From: Niabella beijingensis
GTDB taxonomy: Bacteria; Bacteroidota; Bacteroidia; Chitinophagales; Chitinophagaceae
DNA length: 64,000 nucleotides
Direction: 5' to 3'
Assembly: GCF_020034665.1 (NCBI RefSeq)
Contig: NZ_JAIQDI010000002.1
Location: forward strand, 1,302,001 to 1,366,000
Shown: positions 33,108-43,215 of the stretch, one piece after another
Position numbering within the stretch: the stretch's first letter is position 1
Layout of the letters: each line of letters starts with the position of its first letter
Program-made: the position numbers and the translations under genes
Notes under the pieces: model-generated
Told to the model about the DNA's origin: nothing
Seen by the model: only the letters and a program-made list of their open reading frames with translations
The model's database searches: none

Positions 33108-34019
33108 TTAAATGTTTTGAAAACTTTGGATTGTTTTTTTGAGACCTTCCTCCGATGTAGTCGGAAGCTGCTCTATGTTTAGTTCTTTTTTTATTTTCTG
33201 ATTAGACACGATGTAGCTTTCTGTCAGTTTTTTTAAACGCTCCGAGTTCAACGGTAAAAACCTAAGTGTATCGCCAATTTTGGCTAGACGGCTTACAAAG
33301 CCAGAGGAAATTGCCCAAAGCCGGGGTCGCTTCCCTTCCAGCTTAGCAATTAATGTGATCAGTTCATTTGTTGACAAAGGTATATCATCTGCGAAATTAT
33401 AGATCCCTGACCGGACTTCAGGGTTATTGAGCATTTGTGCCATCAAATAACACAGGTTGTCAATACTCAAAAATGATCTTTTGTTTTCAAACGCCGCCAG
33501 CGGCCAGGGCAACCCTTTTTTTGCAAGTTTATAGAGAAGGTTGAGATTGCCTTTGTTGCCGGGGCCGTGAATCATGCAGGGGCGGATTATAAAAAGTCGT
33601 TTTCCGGGAGGTAACGTTTGTGACAATAAATATTTTTCTGCCTCCTGTTTTGATTTTCCATAGGGTGTCTTTGGATGTGCAGCTACTTCTTCTGTTAAAA
33701 TCTCGTCCACTGTGTCAGCAACAGCTTTTACTGAGCTGAAATAATAGAAATCACGACAACCGGATTGCAAAAATTGGAGGAATAATTTAATGGTAAGGTC
33801 CCGGTTTACGGCAACATATGTACGCTCGTCTGTTGTGTTGGAAGTATCGTGCGCTTTGCCTGCTAAGTGAATAATAGCATCGTATTGATCGGGGAGGTTT
33901 TGCTGCCAATCATTAGTTCGGAGTGATAATGGAAATATTTCATTTCCTTCTTCCTGAAGAAAGGCTATTAAATTTTGACCCACAAAGCCGGAAGCTCCGG
34001 TGATTAATACTGTTTTCAT
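33108..34019 (-). CDS. NAD-dependent epimerase/dehydratase, 4-keto-6-deoxy-sugar reductase-like
   Basis: A 303-residue extended SDR beginning LITGASGFVGQN, with the catalytic Ser in YFSSVKAV and Tyr-x3-Lys in PYGKSK. The family and place (between a WbuB-like transferase and a 4,6-dehydratase) match UDP-4-keto-6-deoxy-HexNAc reductases such as WbpV/WreQ types. It overlaps the upstream glycosyltransferase gene by four bases and precedes the dehydratase gene by two, so the three form a tight unit. Confidence 0.85.
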   Translation of the reverse strand: MKTVLITGASGFVGQNLIAFLQEEGNEIFPLSLRTNDWQQNLPDQYDAIIHLAGKAHDTSNTTDERTYVAVNRDLTIKLFLQFLQSGCRDFYYFSSVKAVADTVDEILTEEVAAHPKTPYGKSKQEAEKYLLSQTLPPGKRLFIIRPCMIHGPGNKGNLNLLYKLAKKGLPWPLAAFENKRSFLSIDNLCYLMAQMLNNPEVRSGIYNFADDIPLSTNELITLIAKLEGKRPRLWAISSGFVSRLAKIGDTLRFLPLNSERLKKLTESYIVSNQKIKKELNIEQLPTTSEEGLKKTIQSFQNI

Positions 34020-35188
34020 AAATACCCCAATATAGATTTAGACATCTCTTTATTTATGGCTTCTCTCTGAAATTTTTCTTTGAAGGAAATTCTCTCTTCC
34101 AGTTTATATATATAAAGATTTAATTGGTCTACCATCGCTTCCGAATCGCCTGGGGGGAAAAGTATTTTATTGGAAATGTTTTTTTCAATAAAATCATACG
34201 CGTGGCCGGCAACTCCTGCGATAATGGGCTTGTCATATGCGCCTAGTTCGAAAATTTTGGAAGGAAGTACCTTTTTAAATGCATCATAGTCATTCAAATG
34301 GATAAACAAGAAGTCTGCTTTGTTATAGATACTTAACAAATCGCTTCGGTTTTGAGGGGGAATAATTTTTACATTATTTATTTTTAATCTTTCCATTTCA
34401 CCTATGAACTTATCTTTTGCTCCTCCATCACCAACAATTAAAAACTGATATGTATTCCCCAATTTTTTTGCTGCTTGAGGTATGATTTTATGTAATCCCT
34501 GACCTTCTCCAATGTTACCGGCATATACAATTCTTTTAACAGGATTTTCAGATGGAACACTTGGAGGAATGTTTAAGAACTCTTGATCAATACCATTAGG
34601 ATAGAAGGAGTAATTAGGCTTTTTAAATTTTTTAAAATAGGGTGCAAATCCTTCTGATATCAAATTGATGTGGGCCGCATAGCTAAACACTTTTTGCTCT
34701 ATGAGCCTAAGAGTCAATAATATACCTGGTTTTAGTATTGATTTTTTTAGAACATCTTCCATAGTGTCGGTAAAAATATCCCGAATGTCCAGATAGAGCG
34801 GGATATGTTTTTTCTTTGCAATGGAATAGCCCAGATAAGCTGTAAACAACCGAGACGAAGATGCCACCACCAAATCGTATTTTTTACCACGGGTTTGTCT
34901 TTTCACCGCATTAAAATATGTTTTAAAGGAGTTGATTTGATCCTGCATTCCGCTTTTATGCTTTGGAATTGAAATCCGGTGTACCTGATAATTCTCAAAT
35001 TCTTCAAAATGAGGCGCTTCTGACTGGAAGGAGCTATATCGGTTAGGGAGCGTTGTAAATACTTCAATAGATGCCTCGTTTTTCGCCTGTCTTGCGAGCT
35101 CTTTTATCAAGGGGCTATTGCGGAAGGAGCCTGCACAAAGATCCGGTTCAAAATAAAAAGTTAGATAGAGTATCTTTTTCTTTGTCAT
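34016..35188 (-). CDS. GT4 glycosyltransferase (WbuB-like)
   Basis: A 390-residue GT-B transferase. The N-terminus YLTFYFEPDLCAGSFRN and ASSSRLFTAYLGY, LYLDIRDIFTDTMEDVL are features of the WbuB-like group that adds an amino-6-deoxyhexose. The C-terminal nucleotide-binding half has VYAGNIGEGQGL and LPSKIFELGAYDKPIIAG. Its gene is coupled to the heparinase-like gene upstream and the reductase gene downstream by four-base overlaps. It probably adds the second sugar, but donor and acceptor are inferred. Confidence 0.88.
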   Translation of the reverse strand: MTKKKILYLTFYFEPDLCAGSFRNSPLIKELARQAKNEASIEVFTTLPNRYSSFQSEAPHFEEFENYQVHRISIPKHKSGMQDQINSFKTYFNAVKRQTRGKKYDLVVASSSRLFTAYLGYSIAKKKHIPLYLDIRDIFTDTMEDVLKKSILKPGILLTLRLIEQKVFSYAAHINLISEGFAPYFKKFKKPNYSFYPNGIDQEFLNIPPSVPSENPVKRIVYAGNIGEGQGLHKIIPQAAKKLGNTYQFLIVGDGGAKDKFIGEMERLKINNVKIIPPQNRSDLLSIYNKADFLFIHLNDYDAFKKVLPSKIFELGAYDKPIIAGVAGHAYDFIEKNISNKILFPPGDSEAMVDQLNLYIYKLEERISFKEKFQREAINKEMSKSILGYL

Positions 35189-36753
35189 ATATTTTTAATA
35201 TGAATAACTGTCGTCAACTGGCTTTTGAAATGCACTTTTAATCTTGTTCCTTCTTTATAGTGATTATATCCTTCTGCCATCTTATATGTTTCGTAAACAA
35301 TATTATCAACATGTTGAAACTCTAGGATGCTTTGTAAAGTTACGGCTTGAAGTGAAATGGAAGGATGCAAATGAAAGTAGGCGACAGCTGATTCCGCAGG
35401 GCCAGTGACTTTATCTTTAATAATAATTTTATCAGGATAAAACTCAAAATGACGATAGTGGATAATTCCCCATCTTTGATAGCCATTGTGGGAGGCTGTT
35501 ATACTATAATTTGTTTCTGATTCAATTTGAATCTTTGCTCTTTCAGCGACTCTGAACCCTCCCCAAACCTGCGATTGGTTGTTATTATTTATTACTACAG
35601 TATTATGGCTTTGTGTACTTCTTTCATGATTTCTTCGTTCACCGATTTGGTAGGTCGAAGTGCCTTGTTCCACAAAGAAAGGCTCTCCATTTTTATATAA
35701 AATGAATGAAAGGGCATCGGAATGTGCATGGCCTGGTTGATAGGAGGCGCCGATAGGTGCCACATCTACACGACATTCATAATTATCATGATTAAATGCG
35801 CGATATCCTGAGTCTTTTAATTTCCATTGGTTTGGCGGTTGAATATTTAATAATTTTCCATATTCAATAAGCCAAGAGGTTGATTGGGCAATACCAATGG
35901 TGCTATCGTTAAAATGTGGTATATCACCATTTTGAAAAGACATTTGCTTCAGCCACGCCAGCATTTTCTCTGCAATATTTTTTACAAAAGAGCCAAAGTC
36001 AGGCTTTCGACCTTCCCAATTGGAATACCAGTCAGAAAGTTCTAATACGCGGAATAAAATGATCTGATGATACATTGGACTTAACTCAAAATGTCCCCCA
36101 TCTACGAGCACTTGTTCCGCCAATTGTTTTTGCAATCCTTTTTCGGCTTTGATTATCCAAGTTTTTTCTGAAAATAATGTTCCTCCCATAAGGAGTGCAA
36201 AATAATTCTCTAACAAGTGATTGGCTAATAAATGAAACTCAAGCCGCTTACTAAGAAAGTCCAGTTCAGCGTGGATATCGGAAAGCATCTTCTCGTCTTT
36301 GTCACCGTTTGCAGAAAGGAAACGAATTGCGTTTATAATGCGGAGTGATGCTGGGTACGGCTCTAATGGCAGTCTGCCTGAATAGAGCCATTCATGAAGT
36401 GAATTCCAAAGGGCCTTTTTTGTTTTAATAGAGAGGTTCTCCTGTAGTAAATAGTTAGCATATTGCAGGTTGTAATTCCATAGGGCCCCATGTTTCTGCA
36501 ATGCCCAATCAATCTCGGTATCAAATTGTTCGATTATATTCAGAAAGCAAAAATTGGTTCCTGTTTCATTAACCATTTGAGGCTGGAAGGGAGGTAAGGA
36601 GAAGAAAGGGATGACCAGTTGGTCAATCCTGTATCGACTGTTGTAGGTGTTTAGAGGAGCTGCTTTCTTCAAACGATACAAGATCTGATATTGCAGTTGT
36701 ACTGCCTTCAGATATTTAGTTGTGTTCAGAAGTAATTTTAATTTACGAAGCAT
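35185..36753 (-). CDS. Heparinase II/III family protein
   Basis: A 522-residue protein of the alginate-lyase/heparinase II-III type. The helical N-terminal part has NYNLQYANYLLQ, PYPASLRIINAIRFL, HLLANHLLENYFALLMGG and ELSPMYHQIILFRVLEL. The C-terminal beta part has the His-rich core YQPGHAHSDALSFILY and RSTQSHNTVVINNNNQSQVWGGF. The ATG at 36753 (MLRKLKLLLN) is preferred over an upstream one at 36780. No clear export signal is present. It should cleave uronic-acid-containing chains by elimination. The locus makes ManNAcA, a plausible target, but why a biosynthetic locus carries a lyase is unclear. Confidence 0.87.
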   Translation of the reverse strand: MLRKLKLLLNTTKYLKAVQLQYQILYRLKKAAPLNTYNSRYRIDQLVIPFFSLPPFQPQMVNETGTNFCFLNIIEQFDTEIDWALQKHGALWNYNLQYANYLLQENLSIKTKKALWNSLHEWLYSGRLPLEPYPASLRIINAIRFLSANGDKDEKMLSDIHAELDFLSKRLEFHLLANHLLENYFALLMGGTLFSEKTWIIKAEKGLQKQLAEQVLVDGGHFELSPMYHQIILFRVLELSDWYSNWEGRKPDFGSFVKNIAEKMLAWLKQMSFQNGDIPHFNDSTIGIAQSTSWLIEYGKLLNIQPPNQWKLKDSGYRAFNHDNYECRVDVAPIGASYQPGHAHSDALSFILYKNGEPFFVEQGTSTYQIGERRNHERSTQSHNTVVINNNNQSQVWGGFRVAERAKIQIESETNYSITASHNGYQRWGIIHYRHFEFYPDKIIIKDKVTGPAESAVAYFHLHPSISLQAVTLQSILEFQHVDNIVYETYKMAEGYNHYKEGTRLKVHFKSQLTTVIHIKNI

Positions 36754-37003
36754 GAATATTATATAGTTGTATACAAACATTCAATAATATGTTTCCTTCA
36801 GTTAACTCACTTCGCCTTCGATTTACCTCTAATGGCTCAAAGAATTTTAAATTCATTTTTTATTATAATGTCATATAAATAGATTAGGTCGCTTTTTTGA
36901 TCAAGACTTTACTGTCGCCTTTTTCTATCTTGTTAATAATAGCTACTATTTTTATAAAACACGGTCGAACCCTAACTGTAATGCGTATTTTTGTTTTTAT
37001 GGG

Positions 37004-39115
37004 TTAACCAACTTTAATCCATCCGCCTGTTCGCAAGCTTTCAATGGCTGCGAAGCTAGCTTTGGTTGTATTTACCAGATCTTCAAAAGGGATTAATGAA
37101 GCCCCACCGTATTTAACTCGTTCACATAATAACCGGAATTGAGCCGCATGTCCTTTATCAATTGCTGTTTTGAGTTTTGAAAACCCCTTGAACCCATAAG
37201 CTTCTGTTAAGCGAAAATTGTTTACCACTGCAGTCCGCTCCTGTGAAAACACTTCAATACGCTCTTTTGGATAGGCTTTGGAGCCGTTACTGAAGTAATT
37301 GATAACTCCGGTGCTGCCATTTTCGTAATGTAATAAAATGGAGGCATTGTCAGTGTTCTCCTGTGGCTGGGTTCCCATGGCGTTCATACACACCGAAGTT
37401 ACTTTACTTCCGGCTAAAAAGCTGATTAGGTCTATATAATGGCAGGCTTCACCAATAATACGACCACCTCCCACTTCAAGATCATGTACCCAAACATCAG
37501 GTGGAATATGACCCGCGTTCATTGTGGCTATCACATTTACGGGAGATTGCCCTAATAACGATTTTAATTTTTGAATATGTGGAGAGTACCTTCGGTTAAA
37601 ACCAACGGTAAGTGTTTTGCTGCCATTATAGGTGGCAATAATAGCATCCAATTCCGTATTGTTTAATGCTAATGGTTTTTCTACAAAGACATGCTTACCT
37701 GCTTTCAATGCTTCAATCACCATTGGAGCATGCAAGTTGTGACGAGTCATGATCATGACCAGGTCCACGGTAGGATCCATCAGTATTTCCTGGTTAGATG
37801 TCGTGCTTTTTTGAATGCCATATTTTTTTGCTAAAACGGTAGCTGATACTCCTCCCTTGCTGGCAATGGATACTAGAGGGGCCTGGACTTTTTTTAAAAC
37901 TGGCAACATTGTCATTTGCGTAAAGTTGCCGGCTCCGATGATGCCAATACCACCTGCTCCATTGGTAAAACGGGCTGTTGGAGTAGTAACAACAACATGG
38001 CTGTCGTTGCTTTGTTCTGGATATATTAAAAGAGAGGCAATAGAACCTCCATTCATATTATTGTATATTTTCCCGAACTCTTCTAGGGGCACCCTTTCTG
38101 TAACCAGGGGAGCTATATCGAGTTTGTGTGTAGCAATAGCAGTCAAAACAGCTTCAAAATTTCGCTTTTCGGTCCAACGAACAAAGGGGAGGGGATAGTC
38201 CATTCCTTTTTGTTCATAGTCTTCGTCATAGCGGCCTGGTCCATAGGAGCAGGACACCTGAAAGGTAAGCTCTTTTTCATAAAAATCTGACCGGTTAAGA
38301 CCCAGACCAATAACGCCAACTAATATAATACGCCCACGTTTACGACTCATCTGAGCCGCTTGAGCAATGATATCATTGGTTTTGGCTGAGGCAGTAATTA
38401 TTACTCCGTCAGCGCCAGCTTCTAATGTTTGTTCCTTTACAAACTTAACCACGTCACCATCGCCCCTCGGATTAAAAGTGACGATTCCTTTTTGCCGTGC
38501 AATCTCCAGTTTCCGGTCATCTAGATCCACACCAATAACCTTACATCCGCTGGCTATCAGCAGTTCTGCGGTGATTAGTCCTATGAGGCCCAGCCCCATA
38601 ACTACTATAATTTCACCCAGCGTGGGATTACAGAGGCGGATACCCTGTAACCCAATGGCTCCTATAACAGTAAAAGTGGCGGCTTCATCCGAAACAGAAT
38701 CCGGTATTTTGGCTACCAGATTTTTAGGGACACATACATACTCGGCATGATTGCCATTGGATGCCACGCGGTCACCAATCTTAAATTCGCTAACATTTCT
38801 GCCTACTGCCACCACTTTGCCAACATTGCAATAGCCGAGAGGGATAGGCGTTCCTAATTTATTAAATACTGCTTCAAGGGTAGGCATCAACCCCTCTGTT
38901 TTTATTTTATCCAGGACTTGCTTTACTTTGTCAGGTTGTTGCCGGGCTTTTTGGAGTAGGTTAGCTTTTCCAAACTCTACCAACATGCGTTCGGTACCAA
39001 GAGACACCAAGCTACAGGTGGTTTTTATTAAAACAGTTCCGGAACTAACTTCTGGAGCAGGAATCTCTTCTAGGATTGTTTCGCCCGTTTTAAAGGATTG
39101 TATTATTTGCCTCAT
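37004..39115 (-). CDS. Bi-domain oxidoreductase (zinc-ADH fused to Gfo/Idh/MocA)
   Basis: A 703-residue fusion. Residues 1 to about 350 form a medium-chain alcohol-dehydrogenase fold with GDRVASNGNHAEYVCVP and the nucleotide motif VVMGLGLIGLITAELL. Residues from about 388 form a Gfo/Idh/MocA fold with GIGIIGAGNFT and the sugar-binding signature VFVEKPLALNN near residue 480. Such fusions recur next to heparinase-like genes in exopolysaccharide loci. The reaction is not established. It probably oxidises or epimerises a nucleotide sugar or polymer end. A 223-base gap without visible gene separates it from the heparinase-like gene. Confidence 0.9.
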   Translation of the reverse strand: MRQIIQSFKTGETILEEIPAPEVSSGTVLIKTTCSLVSLGTERMLVEFGKANLLQKARQQPDKVKQVLDKIKTEGLMPTLEAVFNKLGTPIPLGYCNVGKVVAVGRNVSEFKIGDRVASNGNHAEYVCVPKNLVAKIPDSVSDEAATFTVIGAIGLQGIRLCNPTLGEIIVVMGLGLIGLITAELLIASGCKVIGVDLDDRKLEIARQKGIVTFNPRGDGDVVKFVKEQTLEAGADGVIITASAKTNDIIAQAAQMSRKRGRIILVGVIGLGLNRSDFYEKELTFQVSCSYGPGRYDEDYEQKGMDYPLPFVRWTEKRNFEAVLTAIATHKLDIAPLVTERVPLEEFGKIYNNMNGGSIASLLIYPEQSNDSHVVVTTPTARFTNGAGGIGIIGAGNFTQMTMLPVLKKVQAPLVSIASKGGVSATVLAKKYGIQKSTTSNQEILMDPTVDLVMIMTRHNLHAPMVIEALKAGKHVFVEKPLALNNTELDAIIATYNGSKTLTVGFNRRYSPHIQKLKSLLGQSPVNVIATMNAGHIPPDVWVHDLEVGGGRIIGEACHYIDLISFLAGSKVTSVCMNAMGTQPQENTDNASILLHYENGSTGVINYFSNGSKAYPKERIEVFSQERTAVVNNFRLTEAYGFKGFSKLKTAIDKGHAAQFRLLCERVKYGGASLIPFEDLVNTTKASFAAIESLRTGGWIKVG

Positions 39116-39122
39116 TTATTGT

Positions 39123-39653
39123 CTATTTTCTTTTTTTAATTTCCTTTGATGGCACGCCCGCAACAATGGTAAAAGGGGCAACATCTTTTGTAACGACGCT
39201 GCCGGCAGCAACTATGGCGCCATCGCCAATAGTTACACCTGGTAAAATGATGCATGATGCTCCAATCCAAACATCTTTTCCAATGGTTACTTTCTTATTA
39301 TCATGCCCTGAATGAAAAATCTGTCCGCAATTAGGTGGAATTTTGTGATTCCTTGAAAAAATCATTGTTCTGTAGCCGACAAGTGAACGATCACCAATTT
39401 CTACTCCGCCTGCGGTAGTTATGAGAACGCCCCAGGCTAAATCTACATTATCTCCTATTGTCAGGTTCCGACCTGGACTTAGCCTTATTCCAGGATAAAA
39501 AGTGACCCAGGAACCTACTTTTGCACCAACTGACGCCAAAAAGATCTTTTTTATAGGGTTAAAGATTTTATGTCTTGGTAATGCAAATACCAGATAAGAA
39601 AACATTTCAAATGATGAAATGAAAAAATCTTTACTTAATTGTTTTAGATTCAT
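39123..39653 (-). CDS. Hexapeptide-repeat acetyltransferase (WcaF-like)
   Basis: A 176-residue left-handed beta-helix acyltransferase. Repeats of the [LIV]-G-x4 type run from about residue 50 to 165 ([63 protein letters not shown]). The catalytic His lies in the FSRNHKIP stretch. It should transfer an acetyl group to a sugar of the repeat unit. It overlaps the GT4 gene upstream by 23 bases, so they are co-translated. Confidence 0.9.
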   Translation of the reverse strand: MNLKQLSKDFFISSFEMFSYLVFALPRHKIFNPIKKIFLASVGAKVGSWVTFYPGIRLSPGRNLTIGDNVDLAWGVLITTAGGVEIGDRSLVGYRTMIFSRNHKIPPNCGQIFHSGHDNKKVTIGKDVWIGASCIILPGVTIGDGAIVAAGSVVTKDVAPFTIVAGVPSKEIKKRK

Positions 39654-40779
39654 AAATCTTTTTAATAAACCTTAACTGCTCCTTTACTTTTTGCTCGGGT
39701 GAAGGAAAGTTCGTCAGTTTTTTTAAACCATTCATAATGAGCCGCTCCGATTTCTGGGGATTTCTTGTCAGATCAATTATTTTATTTGAAATATCCTGGG
39801 GATCGTTTCTCGATACATAAATTGCAGCATCATCACAAATTGACGTAGCCCATTCTAAATTTGATATTAGTAATGGTTTTTTATAATACCATGCCTCAAT
39901 AATATTATTTGAGAAACTTTCCAATAAGCTGAGCAAAATTACAGCATCTATTTGTGAGAAAAGGTTTTCTGTTTCCTCTGGGGGTATCGGACCTATAAAT
40001 ATTATATTTTCTGATACACCAAGTTTCTCCGCATGATTAAATAGAGCGATAGACGATGGATGATCTTTTGAAACTGTTATTACAAAATTAACATCAAAGA
40101 TGCCTCTCTTCTTTAATTCCAAAATGATAAAGGGTGTTAACTCAATATTTTTATTTTTATGCCATCCAGAAAAAAATAAAACATTATACCCCGATGAGCG
40201 AACATATTGGTTTTTGTTAATAGAATTATTTTTAGTAAAGGAATAGGCAGAAATTGAAGGAGGGATATAACATGTATTTTCGAGCGGGTATCCATATAAC
40301 TCGTGGGCTCTTGTCTGCATACTCAAGTTTTCAAAAATAATCCCGTCTGCGGAAAGTGTTTTTTTTAACCTGATTTTGTCAATAAGTTTAAATTTTGCTC
40401 GTTTGAGCCAATTATGGCTGCCCCAAAAAGGAATTTCGGGATAAAATATATTGGAATATGCACAACCAACAACGGTTGTACAATTGCTTCTCAATAAACT
40501 AGGCCCAAACATTGTATAAACTACATCAATGTTATTTTTTCTTATGATTCTAGCCACATCAATAGTTTCGAATTTAAGCCTAGCTATGATTGATGGGTTG
40601 ACTCTAATTACATTTTTCAAGTTAGCGTTCGCTAATATAAAATCGACATGCGTGTCTTTTGTAACGATAAAATAAGAATTGTTAAGTAAATCCTTAGATA
40701 TCATAATATTTAAAAAATTAGTAGCAACCTGCTGACCACCGCCACTCTTTATTGGAAGAAAATTAAAAAGAGTAATCAT
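39631..40779 (-). CDS. Glycosyltransferase (GT4-like)
   Basis: A 382-residue GT-B enzyme. It starts [23 protein letters not shown] with the acceptor-side glycine loop. The C-terminal half has [65 protein letters not shown] with the EX7E-type Glu pair, and [15 protein letters not shown]. It lies in the A+T-rich centre of the locus. Donor unknown. Confidence 0.85.
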   Translation of the reverse strand: MITLFNFLPIKSGGGQQVATNFLNIMISKDLLNNSYFIVTKDTHVDFILANANLKNVIRVNPSIIARLKFETIDVARIIRKNNIDVVYTMFGPSLLRSNCTTVVGCAYSNIFYPEIPFWGSHNWLKRAKFKLIDKIRLKKTLSADGIIFENLSMQTRAHELYGYPLENTCYIPPSISAYSFTKNNSINKNQYVRSSGYNVLFFSGWHKNKNIELTPFIILELKKRGIFDVNFVITVSKDHPSSIALFNHAEKLGVSENIIFIGPIPPEETENLFSQIDAVILLSLLESFSNNIIEAWYYKKPLLISNLEWATSICDDAAIYVSRNDPQDISNKIIDLTRNPQKSERLIMNGLKKLTNFPSPEQKVKEQLRFIKKIYESKTIK

Positions 40780-40933
40780 TTTTAGTTATTGCAAATTAAA
40801 CTTTTTGATAAACAATATTGGCATCACTTAATTTATTAAGTGAATGATATTTTGCTTCTTTTTTCGATTGAACCATTTAGGATAATTGGCGTGATTAATT
40901 TTTATATTATTTAGTGTATACATTTAGGTTTGA

Positions 40934-43213
40934 TTAGTTTGAAGAATTACTCTTTGCTAATTTGATATTTTGCAGAATTACTTCAGGCTGCCCTTCATTT
41001 TTAAAGTTAATTTGTAATGTTATATTCTCCACAGAGGCCATTTTGTCTTGCGGCTCCATTTTAAATTGACAAGTGAGTTGATTTGTTGTTAACTTATTTA
41101 AATCGATATGATAGATTGTTGGAAATTTATTTTTAATAACCGTCTTATTCTGCGTTGAAATTTTCAACTCAACTTCAATTGTGCCACTGGTATACTGAAT
41201 CCGATTGAAATTGAAGGAAACTATATAAACACCATTGCCGCTATATGGCATCAATTGATATATTGCTCCAGACTTCATATTGGTTACATTTACGCCATTT
41301 TTGGAGAGCTTAATACTTCCAGTGCTATTATTGCTTTTCCATGTAAACCATTTATAATGTATGGGATTCCCGCTGATAGAACCTTTTGAATCCAATAAAT
41401 TGTTTGCCTTAGAGATATTACTCGCTTTCTGAATTTGAGATTCAAAAGAATATAGATCTAAGCTATTCATATATTTCAAATAGATGGAATTAAAATTTCC
41501 AAGCAAATTATTTTTTGCTTGCATAATTTCGTTTTGAGAAACTCTTTTTGTCTTCATAATTTCATTGTCTATATCTAAGCTTGTTCTTGGATTTTGCCGT
41601 ATATACATATAATTCAGTTTAGTGAAATTCCAAAATTTAAGTAATTCAGCTGCTCTTTTTTTGTGGATATCATTATCTGCGTTTGATAAGACCTTATTTA
41701 ACAATTCATCAGAATTTTTTACATAAGCATATGGAATTTCGTAGATATAGGAATAATCAAAAAAATTGAGGTAAGTACCATTAGTATTCCACCAACGTGT
41801 ATTTTGTATATCTTTTGTCCAAAATTTTCCCCAGATATCATAGAATTGTTTTAAATGAATTGCTGAGTTTTTGCCCACGGCTCTTTCGTACCATGTATTT
41901 AGTAATTGTTTAAAATCCTGGTGTGGGTTCCAAAGTAATTTTGTGATAAACCAAATTTTTGGTCCCTCCAAAATATTGGGATATGATTCGGCAACATAAT
42001 GCCGTACCCCCATTTCTCGAGCTGACTTAAGATAGGTGGCAATCAATTCAAAATCTGTTCTGGGAGTTAAATATGTTCGACCGTAAACGTAATCATACCA
42101 TCCAATTTGCTTTGATGTTTTCAGCCATTTCTTGGTGTTACTGATATCATAATTTTTACTTTTATTATCAATCCATTTAAGTCGTTCGAAGGTTAGAAAT
42201 GGAATGATATTATCTTTTAAGTTGAAGCCTGGCGGTGTGGCAGTGTTATAATGAGCGATAAGGCCATAACTTTTATTCGAAAAGCTTCTGTTTAGAATTT
42301 CAACTGTTGCGTTTACCCATCGGTAATACGTATCTGAATAGTTATTGTACCCCATTTCATTTTTATTGCCCTTAAAATAACTGGTGTCGAAGTTTTGTGA
42401 GTCATTTGTTCCAAATGAATAGGTTGTTACATTGGGGTTTTGCGTAAAAAAGTCTTTTATTTTCTGAGCCGCATATTTTTCACTGCCTTTTGCCGTGAAG
42501 TTGGGTTGCCAGGCCTGATCGTTATCATCTTTCGGAATATATTTTTTACCATTAAAAGCAGGGAAAAACTCTAAGTTTGATTCTTTTTTTAATGAAGACG
42601 GTCTAAATAATTTATACATATTATGCGAGTACTCAACTCTTTTTCTTATGTAGTTCTTTTTCGCCCATTCTGATAGGTCATAATTATCATATAAATACGC
42701 CGGTGATAAATAGCGGGTCAAAAACTCAGGGTTTTCAATCACATTTGTTTCATTTATCACAAGATTTGCCTGTTTGGGGATATCTGTCCATAAGCTGCCA
42801 GGGCTTAGCCACAATATACCCAAGAATCTTTCCAGGAATTGATAGACTCCGTATTCGATGCCTGTTTTAGTGTTGCCAGAGATAACAACCTTGTCGTTTC
42901 TGACTATTATAACAAAACCATCTTCATCCAAATTACTATAATTAAAGAACTTTTGATCCTCTCCATATCTGATGCCAATTACTATTTGATTCTTATAATT
43001 TGCCGGTGCTGTCAACACATTTAGTTGAGCAAAGGTGCTTTGGAAAATATACTTAGAAAGTGTATCAGCAATGTCACGTAAATTGCTGTAATCTTCCTTT
43101 TTTAATATAATTTCAGCATTGGGCCGACCATCTTTTACAATAACAATTGGGTTTGCATTGCCAAACATTGCCAATAGCACTATAAAAGCTAGTATTTTAA
43201 TTTTCTTATACAT
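40934..43213 (-). CDS. Secreted DUF4838 protein (glucuronidase-like fold)
   Basis: A 759-residue exported protein with a signal peptide over residues 1-20 (MYKKIKILAFIVLLAMFGNA). Residues to about 150 match the N-terminal domain seen before alpha-glucuronidase-like barrels (GVYQFLERFLGILWLSPGSLW). The DUF4838 barrel spans about 170-480, with FFPAFNGK, YSFGTNDSQNFD and LIAHYN. The last about 150 residues form a beta domain, possibly carbohydrate binding. A secreted hydrolase-like protein between two glycosyltransferase genes of a Wzy-type locus is unusual. It may trim or modify the polymer. Activity is unproven for the family as far as I know. Confidence 0.82.
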   Translation of the reverse strand: MYKKIKILAFIVLLAMFGNANPIVIVKDGRPNAEIILKKEDYSNLRDIADTLSKYIFQSTFAQLNVLTAPANYKNQIVIGIRYGEDQKFFNYSNLDEDGFVIIVRNDKVVISGNTKTGIEYGVYQFLERFLGILWLSPGSLWTDIPKQANLVINETNVIENPEFLTRYLSPAYLYDNYDLSEWAKKNYIRKRVEYSHNMYKLFRPSSLKKESNLEFFPAFNGKKYIPKDDNDQAWQPNFTAKGSEKYAAQKIKDFFTQNPNVTTYSFGTNDSQNFDTSYFKGNKNEMGYNNYSDTYYRWVNATVEILNRSFSNKSYGLIAHYNTATPPGFNLKDNIIPFLTFERLKWIDNKSKNYDISNTKKWLKTSKQIGWYDYVYGRTYLTPRTDFELIATYLKSAREMGVRHYVAESYPNILEGPKIWFITKLLWNPHQDFKQLLNTWYERAVGKNSAIHLKQFYDIWGKFWTKDIQNTRWWNTNGTYLNFFDYSYIYEIPYAYVKNSDELLNKVLSNADNDIHKKRAAELLKFWNFTKLNYMYIRQNPRTSLDIDNEIMKTKRVSQNEIMQAKNNLLGNFNSIYLKYMNSLDLYSFESQIQKASNISKANNLLDSKGSISGNPIHYKWFTWKSNNSTGSIKLSKNGVNVTNMKSGAIYQLMPYSGNGVYIVSFNFNRIQYTSGTIEVELKISTQNKTVIKNKFPTIYHIDLNKLTTNQLTCQFKMEPQDKMASVENITLQINFKNEGQPEVILQNIKLAKSNSSN

Positions 43214-43215
43214 TA

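Noticed and set aside
34185..36753. Mobile element carrying the heparinase and fusion dehydrogenase genes
   Set aside because: No transposase, terminal inverted repeats or target duplications were seen at the edges of this block.
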